Shown: piece after piece, positions 14,153-27,045 of the stretch
Numbering within the stretch: the stretch's first letter is position 1
How the letters are laid out: each line of letters opens with the position of its first letter
Assembly: GCA_033675265.1 (NCBI GenBank)
Contig: JAUJYZ010000745.1
Span: 479,501-543,500 of the forward strand
DNA: 64,000 nt
Origin: Actinostola sp. cb2023
Lineage: Eukaryota > Cnidaria > Anthozoa > Actiniaria > Actinostolidae
Reading direction: 5' to 3'
Notes under the pieces: model-generated
Database searches by the model: none
Seen by the model: only the letters and a program-made list of their open reading frames with translations
What the model was told of the DNA's origin: nothing
Translations under genes and position numbers: made by a program

Positions 14153-14193
14153 TATAGAATTATATATATCATATATATATACACTCAATTCCA

Positions 14194-14441
14194 GAAACGT
14201 TGTAGTATTACATTTATACAAATATCTAATGAGATACAACATATCTATTGAGATGCAAAGTGTGAAATATCGCTTATTTTCTTCTAATATATCTGAAACA
14301 TAAATTTTAGATTAGTATCACATCCAGCAAGGACAACACAATAATTTTCAGCACTATTTTGTGCTTAAACAGTTGTATTTTACCATGTCTAACATTTTGC
14401 ATCTCATTAGATATTTGTATAAATGTATACTACAACTTTTC
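14194..14441. mobile_element. foldback element
   Basis: Arms of about 41 bp (14,194-14,235 and 14,401-14,441) share ATTTATACAAATATCTAATG and its complement with few mismatches. They are flanked by AT dinucleotide runs. Non-coding. Confidence 0.75.
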
Positions 14442-14569
14442 TGCAAACGAGTGTGTATATATATATATAATATATATATAAGTAGAATAGAGATAAATAG
14501 GCGCTAATGTTCAACGATGAACTCCCAATAAAAGGATCCTCCATGATTCACAGTCTGCACTCCAATATG

Positions 14570-14824
14570 TATAAGTAGCATAAGGATTCAGTAGAAGAGG
14601 CAGGCAACTTCTGATTGTCCAACAAGTTTAATTTAAACGTTTCGGCCCTTCGGCCTTCTTCAGTAAAAAAGTAAAAATATAAAATGGTAAAATGGTCTTC
14701 ATTTTACCATTTTATATTTTTACTTTTTTACTGAAGAAGGCCGAAGGGCCGAAACGTTTAAATTAAACTTGTTGGACAATCAGAAGTTGCCTGCCTCTTC
14801 TACTGAATCCTTATGCTACTTATA
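14570..14824. mobile_element. near-perfect 255-bp palindrome with hammerhead-like cores
   Basis: Left arm 14,570-14,693 and right arm 14,701-14,824 are complementary over about 124 bp around a loop of about 7 bases (GGTCTTC region). Each arm contains CTGAAGA, AGGCCGAAGGGCC, GAAACG (plus strand 14,731-14,756; minus strand 14,638-14,663). That is the CUGANGA, stem, GAAAC order of hammerhead cores. The arrangement suggests two inverted copies of one repeat. Confidence 0.85.
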
Positions 14825-15080
14825 TATATATATATATATATGCACCGCGGATGTTTGATCCTGTTTGATGGCAAATGTGGAGCTAAAAAACGGATTGTTC
14901 ATGTACGTTTTGTAAAATAGGACCCTCCTAATATAGTCCGCTTTCATCCGAAATTAACCCAGATTGCTTTCAGTACTGCAGGAATGAAAAACGCAAAATA
15001 ATGACGCTAACTTCAAAAAGCGCGTTTCAATACTTTTGAGTAGTCTTACGCTAACCCTGAACCAATCCTAAATTATATAT

Positions 15081-15203
15081 GGTTCAGAGGCAACTTCGAC
15101 CCTCGCGCGCGCCGACGGTCGACACTGGCGGGATGACGCGCGGGAATGTTTGTTCAAACAAGTGTTCGATCGTCGAAGCGAGGATGAAATTGCCTCTAAA
15201 CCC
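15081..15203. mobile_element. short inverted-repeat element
   Basis: GGTTCAGAGGCAACTTCG at the left pairs with GAAATTGCCTCTAAACCC at the right. The interior is GC-rich. Small size and no coding content suggest a MITE. Confidence 0.5.
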
Positions 15204-18200
15204 AGGCTTAACCTGACTCGGTATAAATCCAAATTAGGATCAAAGGACCGAATTCCGCCGCACAAACCCATTACGTCATCAGTGTTCCCCGGGGCGTTGA
15301 GACTTCGCAATTCTTTGTTTAAAAAAATATCTTTTTTGACAGAAATCGGCTATTTATTTTTAGAAAAGTTATAAAAATAACATCTATACAATTGCGCGCA
15401 ATCACTTTCAGTTAATTACTAAAGTTAGTAGGAGGAGAGGAAACTTACAACAAACCCCAGGGCAGAAACAGTCATTTAGTAGAAAAGCTGAAAGAAATTA
15501 TAGAGTTAAATTTTTTAACGGATTCGTCAACTATTAACCAATGGCATCCTTTTTACCAAAAAAAAAAAAAAAAAAGGTAAAAAAATGGTTGTTTTCACTT
15601 CGAGGATCCAAATGCTGCATTTTGAAATGAACGTGCGTGCGGATGGATGGAGGCCTAGGCTGATCTATTTGTAGTGGACTTGTTTAGTAATAAACTGAGT
15701 CGGCTCACTGTACACTGACATAGCATGACAAGCAGACCTAACCTTATAGTCTGATTTCTTTACATTATACCTCCACTGTCTTCCGATTCGCATTCCTATT
15801 CGAAGTCCACACATGACAATGACGGCGTGCCTTCGTTGTCGGAAGCGAAAGAGTTCATTATTGCTCTTTGTCGGTGCCATGAAATCTTCCTTCAACGAAC
15901 TAACGCCAAGTTGCAGAGGCGTATTGATCAGTAAGAGTGTCCTGAATAAGAGTATATTCCATCGATAATCGCTATCAGATGTTAGTAATAAGGAATTACG
16001 AATGTGGGGGGTTTACTCTAGGCAGTTTCCTGTGACGGTTCGGTAAGATACTTGCAGTATATGCTTTAGCGTCTTAACTTCTAATTATACCTGAACAACT
16101 GAATGCGCTAATATTAAGACTATCGACAGCCAATAAGAAATAGAAATGCAATGGTTTTTGAAAGAAACGCGAAGCTCGTGGAAAGTGTGTTGCAGAAAGA
16201 ACTGAAAGGAACAATAGTAAGCTACAATTCTTGGGCGTCCTTGAATTCCTTTTCAAAATCGAACCAAAATAAAATATATAAAGTTTGTGAATCGTGCGTA
16301 GCATAAATCATGGCGGCTGCCGTTACCAAAAGTAAGGGAGTTATACTTAAGCGATATCTTAAACGCCCACATCTCGGCATGATGCAGTAATGTGGAATGC
16401 CATTTTGATGTCTACTGGCAGCTGAGATTGAATCAACATGGACTTAAAAGTTCGGCCGCGAATCTTTTGGCATGTTCATCACGTCCTCCAAACGTGTTTG
16501 CACTCTTCTCACTGACTACAAGATACGTCTCTGGGGGAAAAAAAGAAAAAAAAAGAAAAAGAAAAAAAAAAAGATACGTCTCAATATCAGTGATCAAATT
16601 GTCCTTTGTCTTTTTAACTAATTATGAATATCATATAAGAGCTTTTCATTCAAGACTTGAGCTTTCCCACGCACAACCCTGGTGGTATTGGACAGTTTTT
16701 GTGGCCGATTATTTTAAGGTTAACAATCATGAAAATATATCTGACATCGCGGCACGACTAAAGTAATCCTGCTGAAACCTTTTTGGCAAGTTTTGCTGTA
16801 AATATAACATAATAAATAATAATAATAATAATAAACTTTATTTACCGTGGTCGGTCAGAAGGTAGAACATTTAGCTCTATACAATGCATATGTCGCTAAT
16901 TGTATTTTTTCATTGTTTTTCTCCTGTTATTTTGTGATGGTGGAAGTTTTGTAAATAAAGAAAAAAAGAAATAAAAATTTGCAGGTTCTGCCAAAACACA
17001 CACACACAAAAATTTTTTTTTAAATTAAATGTAATATATAATAAAGTGTAACAGCAAATATAACAAATATAACAACAAAAATGTAGCCGAAGTTGATATT
17101 TCTTTAATCTTGTTCGATCCATTTTCTTTGAGCATACATCAACGCTATATATAGCCACCTAAATATTGCAGCATGAATCGTTTTTGAAAATGTTTTGGCT
17201 GCACCAACAAAATATCGAGACAATTTAGACGAGCGATTCCGTTTGTTGACAGCCACTGTTCCGATATTTACGTCGCTTTATCTCAATAAACATGTTGTTC
17301 TGTAATAATTTATATTAGTTTTGCACCAAACTGGCAACATAATATTTTTGAAAGGAGCTAGGCTAATTATTTGGCAACACCAATCTCATGCAGACAGTCG
17401 ATTACAATGCTATTTTTAGTAGTCTAAACATCAAGAGAAAGTCGACTCGGCCGCGTCGAAAACCGAACCTGCAAAGGTATCGAACTGATGTGCTTCGCAG
17501 GCCAAAAATATAATATGATTAACTGTGTTTCCTTTCCAAGGGGGCGTCCAGTGCTCTAATGCAGATTCTATGTCAGTAATGGCATTTCTCAGGGCTTAAT
17601 GCACTAGGGATTTTATCTAATAAATTCAAAAAGTCAACTTGAAAGACCGACTTTCGGGAGACGATCGTGGGCGTTGATTATATCTTTAGGAAGGACTCCA
17701 AGACGAACTTAGGTTTATTGAAGAGCTTAAAATAGCTCCCAAACAATTTTAGATTGAGGATAGAACAGGTGGTGGCCTTTATAAAACAGAGGCAGGAAGA
17801 ACAAAAATGATCTTAGTGCTAGAGATTGGTGGTGGAGAGGCAGCCACCAAGCGTACTTGTAGCCGCTATTGCAGTCAAATAATAGTAGTTGCTGAGTAAG
17901 GTAAGCATTTTGAAGTACTGCAAGAGGTGACAAACGATTAGAAGCGAGATCTCAAAAATCTTAATTTTGCAACTTCAAATGTTATTACTGAAATGATGAC
18001 GAACTTGGAAAGGGGGAAAAAGATTTAAAAAAAGAAAACTATGAAAAGTAAAGATAAAAATTGAAGTGAAATTAAGGAAGGCCTTACTCCTATTAACGTA
18101 ATCAAATGTAAAGTAATCAAATGATCTACGAATTGGAGCTGCCTTGCTAGAAAAAAAATTGCGCTAAACTATATTGATGTGAAAATAATAGCAAGCACCC

Positions 18201-18280
18201 AAGACGAAGGCTAAAAATAGACCTTCCTGTAATACTTGAAAAACATGTAATTTAGTTTTCTATTCTTTAATTAAACCAAG
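15204..18280. other. gene-poor DNA
   Basis: No exon with recognisable protein similarity was found on either strand. Minor features are an A-run near 15,560, A/G-rich DNA near 16,540-16,575 and (TAA)n followed by CTTTATTTACCG near 16,813-16,850, which resembles the tail of a retroposon. Confidence 0.45.
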
Positions 18281-18281
18281 A

Positions 18282-18766
18282 AAAGTGCCTGGATATTTTA
18301 TGAGAAAAGTACCGAACGTCTTTGAGGATAAATTCAGCAGCATTTTCAGATTAACTTATTGGAGAACAAGAAAAGGAATAAATAAAACAACAACCGGTAA
18401 AATAAGTGATGACATACAAATGTAATATAATAAAAATTGAAAAGAAAAAAAGAAAATATTATAACAGAAAACGACACAAAACAAAATTAAATTAAAACTA
18501 TAATGAAAAATATATATGTATAGAATCACAACAACACCCAGAATTTGTAGTTTGATTTGAATTGAATTTTGTGTCGTTTTCTGTTATAATATTTTCTTCT
18601 TTTCTTTTCAAATTTTATTATATTACATTTGTATGTCATCACTTATTTTACCAGTTGTTTTATTTATTCCTTTTCTTGTTCTCCAATAAGTTAATCTGAA
18701 AATGCTGCTGAATTTATCCTCAAAGACGTTCGGTACTTTTCTCATAAAATATCCAGGCATTTTTCA
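18282..18766. mobile_element. long foldback, arms about 200 bp
   Basis: The left arm (18,282-about 18,482) starts AAAGTGCCTGGATATTTTAT. The right arm (about 18,567-18,764) ends with its complement ATAAAATATCCAGGC. The arms stay nearly identical over about 200 bp and flank a loop of about 85 bp. Transcription would give a long hairpin RNA. No coding sequence. Confidence 0.88.
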
Positions 18767-20570
18767 GTTTATTAAAAAAAAAAGAAAAGTAATACCAGAA
18801 TAAAATTAAGGAGAGCAATGCAGGAATTATGAGTGTATAAAGACGGACTTTATCCCAGATTGTTGGTAGTTGAAAATTCAAGGTTTATATCTCATTCAAA
18901 ATCTTTTGAGTAGCATTTTTTTTAAAGTATAGATTCCCCTAGCCGTCTCTGCTATCAGACAGAGCGTCATACGAGATAAAGAGAACGATCCGGCGAAGCA
19001 CGAGATAAATATATTATATTCTTGTAACTGAAAAGCCCATATTGGGAGGTACATTAAAACTATGTATGTATGTATGTATGTAAAGACAGAGAACGATATC
19101 GAAGCGAAAGTCAAAACGAATAATACTTTGTGTCCTTGTACCAACATCTTTGTAGCAGGTTATTATGTAAATATAAAAATTGCCAAAATGATGATAAGCT
19201 AAAATAGATAAACCGTTAGTGTTTCATTTTCAGAAGTATATGTCAGAAGTGTCACTCCTCGGACTCAAATCCAGAGCAAAAACTTTATCTTACAAGAAAA
19301 TAATGACATGGAAAAATAAGCTGTTATGTTTTTGTTATTATTCAAAGTATCCGAGTCGGAAAGTTCTGAAGTTGAATGTTTATCGATTTTGCTTGGCAGG
19401 GATCTCTAACAATATAAAAAAGTCTATTTTTCAACGCACCTGGCACTATATTCAGCCTTATTTACGTACTTGACGTCTCTGTTTGTCTGTCACTTTATTA
19501 CACACACAAAACATATCTTCCTTTTCAAACGTTTGGCTCAATATCCTACGCAGTTTGTACAGTGTGTTTATTCATTGAAGGCTTTGTACAAAGTGGCCAG
19601 TGTAGGCGATTTTCTATTTCATAATAATAATAATAATCTTTATTGAGGATAGTCTTTCTCAAAAAGGTTCAGTGTGCTGCATATATTTTAATACACTGAA
19701 AGAACTGTCACCGCGTGACATGCTCGTTTGGTAATGAAATAATTATTTTCAGTTTCAATATTGATAAATATTGAAAAATACTGATGTGGTCGACGGAGAC
19801 AAATTACGCAATCGCACAATTTCAGCGTGTGCCCACCTCTGCAATTTGATGCGCGCAACTGCAGAAGTAGGATCGCATTGTACTTTAATAAACCGGCTTC
19901 GTCACAGCAATTGTAGAGGTGGACACAGTAATATTGCGCGCAATGTTGCATGGTGTGTGTCCTAACACTGACGTCGACCGAGGTGCAACCATTTCACAGA
20001 AAACACATTTTCTCTAAAGGTTGCCCATGGAATCCATTTTGTAATCGAACTGAAAGACTGACTCTCACGTGATAAATTAACACACAACCGCGGCGTTCTT
20101 TGTGAATGTAGAAATTTCTGAACGGCTTTTCATTCCCCAGATACACCTATACTCAAGATGACAATTTTAAATGAGCAAGACATACTTAAGGTTTTTCTCT
20201 TTTTTCCCGACCGTTCACAAAAAATGGAACTCAATGAAACGGAGGTCTTTGAATGATCATTTCGAAAACAGTCTACTGCAAGGGAGCATTTTGAAGATGG
20301 AGGTCTCTCGCGTATAAGTGCGGACTGACGTAACAGAGAGTTAGTATTTCTGTTCATTTATTAATATGTGTTTCTGAAAACAAACTTTCTCATGTATTTT
20401 AGTCCTAGATTTTACGATATTATACAACTACGCATCCTCATTACGCAGTCAATCTTTAAAGCCAATCAAATTCCAGTTTGAATGTGTCAGACCGAGGCCT
20501 CTGATTTTTCTTCGGAGGGCCTGGGGACGAAAAAAAACTGAAAACTCTTTGAGCAACTTTTGTTTCGAAG
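18767..20570. other. gene-poor DNA
   Basis: No gene was recognised. (TAA)n followed by CTTTATTGAGGATAG occurs near 19,621. A block with AATATTGCGCGCAATGTTGC (about 19,931-19,951) resembles the interior of the element at 30,184-30,397 and may be a decayed copy. Confidence 0.45.
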
Positions 20571-20572
20571 TA

Positions 20573-20705
20573 GTGACGAAGTAGTGACGAAGAAAGTGAC
20601 GAAGTAGTGACGAAGAAAGTGACGACGTAGTGACGAAGAAAGTGACGAAGTAGTGACGAAGAAAGTGACGAAGTAGTGACGAAGAAATGACGACGTAGTG
20701 ACGAA
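20573..20705. repeat. 23-bp minisatellite
   Basis: About five to six copies of GAAGTAGTGACGAAGAAAGT plus GAC, with single-base variants (GACGACGTAGTG). The Ser/Leu/Arg frames on the minus strand are artefacts. Confidence 0.9.
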
Positions 20706-22331
20706 GAGGATGATGCAATAGTCCATTTTATTACCGAGGAATCGTGAATAAAACAGGAAACCAGTGATTCTCTCAGCAATGCATTCAGTGGAACCTTACG
20801 AATCAACATATTTCCAGTAAGTGATCCTTAAAGTCCAAAACTAGTGACATTGTTTTAATAGTAATGACTTATAAGGACAGGTAAACAGTAAGGAAATAAA
20901 GCAAACATTCGATGACTCAGAACGGTTAGACATGCACGATCAAACCACAAGAGAAATACTATGTGAAGTGCTTTCCTTTCGTGCCGCTACACACGCCCTG
21001 TAATCACCGGCCTTTAAGAACTGACTACTGTATGAATGAACAGCACTCTCACCGGAACCGAGGCAGAACTGAGCAAGACTAACATCATTCCTCGGCTGAC
21101 AAACTAAGGTAACAAATACTCATAGCGGTATAATACAAAGACTTCCATAGAGACCAATTGATGGTTTTCTGGAGTTCTAGCCGGGAAACTTTAGTACTTT
21201 GGTGACTTTCAATAAGGATAAGCACCCCGCTAATGTAGATGTAGTAGGTTTATGGATTTCAAGTGGAAGTTTCAAGCAAAATGATTTAGTTCTGCGTAAC
21301 GGTGTACAGCGCTTATATAATCTAATAATAAAGTATAATACTTATATCATACAATTGATCCCAACCTCTCAAAAGCTATTTACCAAGTTAATATAACTTA
21401 TAACTACTCGAGTATACACTAGACCGTTACATCAAATCGATCTGCACAAACAGTAGTGATTACTGAAGTTTTGAAAGCTTTTTTAGAGGATCATTTTAAA
21501 AAGTTTCACGACTAATTAGAAACAAGACCTGTGAAGTATTGACCGCGGTCTGGTTCAGTGGCCTGGGGGGTCTTGGCTCGACTACGTGGGAGAAACACTC
21601 TATAAGGCTAACTAAATAAGGGAATCAACGTTGATCCTGATTCTGTTTACTCTGACGTAGGTTTGTTCCGGTTCATTTTGCTACAATAAAAAAATCAAAT
21701 CCAGTCTTCTAAAAGTAGATGTAAATATCATGAAAAACGATTAACCCCGCTATTTTGACCTCGACTGATCTCCAAATACCCACGGTCTCCAACTACTTTT
21801 AATGTTGATGTTTTGAGTGTTCTAGCCTAGTTGAGTGATGTTACATTGTTACGTTTTATGGTACTGTATGATAACTGAACGTCAAGGCGGTGGGTAGGCC
21901 ATAGTATTTGCTTGGGGTCAATGAAGACGTAGAGTCACTCGTATATCTTACTTAGGTAAACATGCGGCTGTCTTGTTTCCATATTGAGATGTTGAAAATC
22001 AACAATATTAGTTATGCATAGAGTCGATTGCACATAAACCGACACTGGCATCTGCTACTGAAGTACAAAAATATGTCTTATGGTTTCGAAAATGGGATAT
22101 CTGATCCTTGAGAAATGGAAGATAAAAGTTACATTCAGTTTACATTACAAATCACTAGGCCGAAACAAATTTGATTGGACTATATGCGTGACCTAGTATC
22201 CTTAAAACATTCATCGATGATTGAACGCTGTATTCAATGTTTTCATCCAAGTCAAGTGGAGAAAATAAACTACAAAATCTACGTTCATTATTATGGTGTT
22301 TGTCTCTGACTTTCCGAGTTTTGTAAATAAA

Positions 22332-22363
22332 CGTTTCGGCCATTTATCAATGTCCTTCATCAG
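22332..22363 (-). other. hammerhead-like motif, same family as 2835
   Basis: The minus strand reads CTGATGA, AGGACATTGATAAATGGCC, GAAACG. It differs from the motif at 2835-2868 by only a few bases, showing a dispersed repeat family. Confidence 0.45.
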
Positions 22364-23152
22364 TATCAAAACGACTGACGTTGCGATGTTTGAAATACTA
22401 TTTAACGTTCAAGGAAACGATGTCAAAGGACTGAATTCCACTGCATGAGCAGATTCAAAGTAAAAGCAGCCAATCAAATATCGACTTTAATAGAATGGTG
22501 TAGGTGTAGGCCAGAGCCTTGGTTTGTTGGTCGCAGACCACAAGGATCGCAGGCTCTGGGAACGAGATTGGTACCGCACATGTAGTAAGTTCATTTGCGC
22601 ATGCATTTAGTCCGCTTAATCCAGGATTAAAATAAATGGTTTTCTTAAGAATTAATCCTGGATTAGCATTAATAGGGCTTTCAGGAACCGGGCCCTGTGT
22701 GCTAACATTCTATCACGCCAAGGGCTGACGGTTTTTTATTTAGTAATCGGCGAGTAAAACACCACACACGAATACGATTAGCCTGGTTACTAAAATAAAT
22801 ATAGACGGCATGAGCATGAGCACGGAGTCAACACAAGTCAGGAAGCCAAATCCACAGTTTTTGTCGTATTTTTCGGAATATTTTCAAAAAAATTTCTCAA
22901 CAAGAATGTATAAATAAACGATGGACGTTTTTGAGACACGTGACAATAATTTTTCTCTTTTACATACTTTACTAGAGATTAATTTGTTAGATGAACATGT
23001 ATAGGTCAATTTGATTTTTTAGCTACAATAATCGAGAATCGCTCTGTTTTGTGAGTATACTACCGCTATCGTTCCTTGCCAATATTTTCAGTCGTGCACT
23101 TGAGAAAGTATTTGTAGCTATAGAACTGACATGCTCGAGGATCCAGCGGTTT

Positions 23153-23364
23153 GGTTATTTACTAAAGTCCCTGGACACGTGAACTTGCCTGCACGGTTTT
23201 TGGACTCTTCTAGCCAATCAGAGCGCGCATTATATACATGTTATTTTATATAAGATAATCACTAGAGTTGATCTAATCCCTTATCGAGTTTACAAACAGG
23301 ACTTGTTCGTGTCAATTAATTGTGGGGTTATTTACTAAAGTCCCTGGACACGTGAACTTGCCTG
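23153..23364. repeat. exact 39-bp direct repeat, 173 bp apart
   Basis: GGTTATTTACTAAAGTCCCT continuing to GTGAACTTGCCTG occurs at 23,153-23,191 and 23,326-23,364. The spacer is AT-rich and non-coding. It could be a small tandem duplication or the ends of a short direct-repeat element. Confidence 0.7.
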
Positions 23365-25740
23365 ATAACGATAGAACAAAAACAGAGAAACGTCCATATG
23401 ATATTGGTGAACATTGTGCACGTAGTTTTGTGCGTGTAGCCGAAGAAAAGCCAACTTTAAGGCTTCCGTGCTGAGCGCTAACCTCCCACGTTCTTTGTTT
23501 GTTCATATCTCTTGTATTCAGTGTCCGCAGTATTGTTTTACAAACAAATCAGTAAGTAATACATTAGTAGTAATGATTTGAATTGTCAAAACTTTCCAAA
23601 GTAGCGCGATGCAGTGAGTGGGCAGAACTTGGAATAACTGACAACAGTAAACAAGCTTAAACAAATTAAACAATTTAGCTTAATAAATTTTAAATAGCCG
23701 TTTTGTGTTTCTGCGCAAAAATCTAGCTTGTGCGGTGGCCGCCATTCCGGCAGAATCTTCAATTTGGGGGAACAAAAGAAAACCATTTAGTAAGCTATGT
23801 TAAACTCAAATCCGATTAACCAAATTGCTCAATGGCATCGACCGGTAGTGTAAAAAAACGAGTTTGTAACTTGCAGTGGGTCGTATGTAACGACTATGCG
23901 AGATTGTGAAGCCGAGCCTATTCACTGGTCAGTAAAATACTGTGCCAAGTAGTCTTGAACTAGGATATAACGAGATTGATTAGCAGCGTTCAGGGTGGTT
24001 GCCTTTGCTTGTACATGAAGGATTACCGTAAGTAGAGACCAGACGGTAGGAAAAAAACCGGCCGACAGTGCAGAGTTGAACCAAGTCCTTGGCCACATCA
24101 TAGTTGCAGCTCTATATAAGAAAGAGGTAAATGTATAGAATTCCCTTCTGTTTGCACGTACTTCCATCTACCATTGTCAAAGGCTGCAACCTCGATGTCG
24201 GTAGCGTTACATAATAAACTGTTTTGTTCATGAATGAGTAGCACTGAGATCTGCTAATTCGGTGAGCTAAACGGTGAACATTCATGAGCGCCTCTTCAAC
24301 CAACTGTAGAATTTTGCCCCACAACTAATTCTTCAGTCCATTCCATTGAGGAGATCCGTGCAACTAAGGTCGTATAACAGATGTAGCTAGATTATAGACA
24401 AAAACTCTCATCGTTTCGCTTAAACATGCATAGTTCAAGTACCCTTTCATACCTTTCAATAAAAAACATGTCACTATTATTACTATGACAAGGTGTCAAA
24501 GACACGTTTACTAATCAGTGCGTAACATTAGAACAGGTGTGTGCCATCACTCAACGACCAGTCATCACTTTGTGTAATTTAAAGTTATTTAAGAGTGAAA
24601 AAATGGTTGTCAATTCGAGAATCACATTCGAATTCGAATCACATTTGAATCACATTCTTGACTTGCGCTTGTAGTGCCCTACCCCTCCCCCATACAGAAA
24701 ACTCTGCATGCTACATAGAATTGTTTGTATATGTGTGAAATGATCAAGCTGTGCTATATAAGGTGATGTTTACGTCCTAGATCAGAAATATCTTTCCACT
24801 ACTTTCACGATGAGAAACGTTTCACTGGTAAACAACGTCCGATATCTCATCCAGTAAAACCATATTTAGAGAGTTTGGAGAGTTTATTCATTATTCTAGA
24901 AATTTCTCTGTAGAGTAGTGGAGACCACCCTCGGTTGCGTATTGGTGAGTGAGTAAAGCCGACGAATCAGTGATCGCAAATGGAAATAAGTATCGTTTTG
25001 CTGACGGCGTGACCGTAAAAACACATAGAAAATAAAAAATACAAAGGTTTGTTTTGACAAACTCACTGAAAAGTTTCAAAAGAGTCAAGACAAAAAGGGA
25101 CGTCCAAGCGTCTTCATTACAGTCACAAGGACGTTTGTTCACAAGAGACCTTTGTTTTTGGCGTAGTTTATAAACGTTTCGATAATCCACCACAGTCAGG
25201 CCGGTTATGACGACGAAGACGAACAGTCGAGAGCGCGCAGTTGTCAGAATACTCCACAAGAACTCCGCGAACCGAAGCCTTTATCGAGTACTTCCTTCAT
25301 CAATCAAATATTGACGTAATACCGTAGTACAAACTTGTCAACTGAAACAGGTTAATCTAGTTGAACGATGTAAAGACTGGTCATTGTACGACAAAGTACA
25401 CAAACCAGAAAACAAATGACTACAGAAGTTGTTTCCTTATGGTAAGCCAGTATCATCGAGATGTCAACAAGCAGGCAATGTTGCGGTAGAATGTGTGATA
25501 TTTGCGTTGTGTTTAGTTTCTAATGTTTCCATGATGTAATCAGTATACACACTGAGTGACGACTTGGGTGCACTGTCAATAGCGTCGCAATTTTATCAAG
25601 TAGGCGATCACTTCATTAAAAAGGCATTAGCAATAGTAACTGATGACAGTAATTGATTATGTACGTGTCAGAAAAGAGAAGGATGGTCAGAGGGCCTTTA
25701 AACTCTAACGGTTCGTATGTTTTGCAGGTAGTAACCAAAT

Positions 25741-26094
25741 ATGTTTGCATCAAGACCTTTGTGCATATGCCTGATGCTTCTTATTGGAATGGAGATGATT
25801 CAAGCCAGACGATATTTCAGAGGATATCGGCGACGTTCTCAGTGCGCTTTGAGAACAGGCTTCATAATAGCACACTTAGATGATTGCAAGTTCAAACTAC
25901 TAAGTAGTGGGTGTTCCGGCGAGTGTTTATCATCCGTACAGCCATATATAGACAAACCTGGCCTCGCTTCAAGCTGCTCGTGTTGCGGACCTATTAAAAT
26001 GTCGACGAGGAAGACGACTCTTACCTGTAAAGGCAACTCTGTGGACTACCAATATCAATTCACGACGAAGTGTGCTTGCCGACCATGCTTATGA
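25741..26094 (+). CDS. secreted cystine-knot protein, bursicon-like
   Basis: The 117-residue product starts with a hydrophobic signal peptide (about residues 1-22, core CICLMLLIGMEMIQA). A short basic stretch follows, then a C-terminal cystine-knot domain. The mature part has 11 cysteines. The spacing C-x13-C-x8-C-x3-C, then C-x-C-C, a single C, and the end C-x-C-x-P-C matches insect bursicon very closely, including 13 residues between the first two cysteines. In bursicon subunits the odd cysteine links the dimer; that is family knowledge and is not visible here. An AG acceptor (TGTTTTGCAG) lies just upstream, so this is likely the terminal coding exon with a 5' UTR exon further left. A gremlin/DAN-type or glycoprotein-hormone-like identity is less likely because of the CC pair and the CRPC end. 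It is predicted to act as an extracellular hormone or ligand. Confidence 0.75.
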   Translation: MFASRPLCICLMLLIGMEMIQARRYFRGYRRRSQCALRTGFIIAHLDDCKFKLLSSGCSGECLSSVQPYIDKPGLASSCSCCGPIKMSTRKTTLTCKGNSVDYQYQFTTKCACRPCL

Positions 26095-26538
26095 ATTACG
26101 TACCATTCAATCTATTATTTATAACTGAGACGAAGATATCACCAAAATCAGATGACAGAAAGATGTTCATAATAGCAGAACAATTAAAAACCGACGGATA
26201 TAGCTTGATGGCATGATCATTTTAAATCTTAATGGAAACGTGTACGGAGACACCCTGAAAGTCAAGCGGAAACGACAGAGCTTACAGAGTCTTCGGAGAG
26301 CACGTAAAGCCAAGAAAAGGAGACTTGGTGTCACGACTAGTGTTATTATGCCATCAAGCTATGCCACTAGTGCATATAGTTTTATTATTGGAGAAATTCG
26401 AAGATCGAGCTCTAGATAATGTTAAAACGCAATCAAAGCTGAATAACGTAAGGACCACCAGCCACAAATAGCTGTACACACCAGATTAGCAGCAGTTTGG
26501 TAAAACAGCTTTAGCTCAGTGATGACGTGACATTAATT

Positions 26539-26747
26539 AGAGTCGTTTTCTTATAAGTGGGAAGTAGTTACGGTACGGTTCGTGCCGTACCGTGACGGTA
26601 TCGCGCCATCATCGTGCGGTATCCAAGCATTCTGATTGGTTGAGCAATGATTTCGCGCGCTGTGATTGGTTGAATACAATGTGTTCGATTCCGTACCGTG
26701 ACCGTAACTCCGTACCGTAGGTTTCCCACTCATACGAAAACGACTCT
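26539..26747. mobile_element. AGAGTCG MITE, copy 1 (209 bp)
   Basis: The left end AGAGTCGTTTTCTTATAAGT and the right end ACTCATACGAAAACGACTCT are inverted repeats of about 25 bp. The interior carries GTACCGTGACCGTA palindromes and repeated GATTGGTTGA boxes. Related copies are at 37,631, 46,791, 54,230 and 57,291. Confidence 0.88.
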
Positions 26748-27045
26748 AATCTATTCACAATTACCGGCACTTCTAAAACAATTCATTGTGATTGAGTAAT
26801 ATCAATCATTGGTCAAATTAATTAGACATATTAACACGAGCATTTGGCTGTAGAATCATATCGTACAAACGAATCTAAATCAGCACTTCAAAGGTCAATA
26901 TATGTGCATCATCCACACTCAGTGGACTTATACTATGGGGGAAATGACATTATCTTGGACTGATTCAGTTGTGTGTATGGTCTATGGATATACACTTTCT
27001 TGGTACAGAGATGTATACAGGTGTACTTGTAGATTCATTTACTAT

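Larger units (their letters stand above)
20706..25700. other. gene-poor DNA
   Basis: No gene was recognised. The stretch contains a hammerhead-like repeat (22,332-22,363), an inverted pair around TTAATCCAGGATTAA and TTAATCCTGGATTAG (about 22,616-22,665), and an exact 39-bp direct repeat (23,153 and 23,326). Confidence 0.45.

Noticed and set aside
23922..24324. Possible two-exon secreted peptide on the minus strand (signal-like SLLTVILHV, or an alternative Cys-rich frame)
   Set aside because: Splice phases can be made to fit several ways and none gives a recognisable protein. The likeness of SLLTVILHV to the PRSS23-like signal peptide is too short to trust.
24891..25259. 122-residue minus-strand frame with two hydrophobic stretches
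   Set aside because: It has no ATG start (it opens at TTG after a stop), no clear acceptor and no recognised family.
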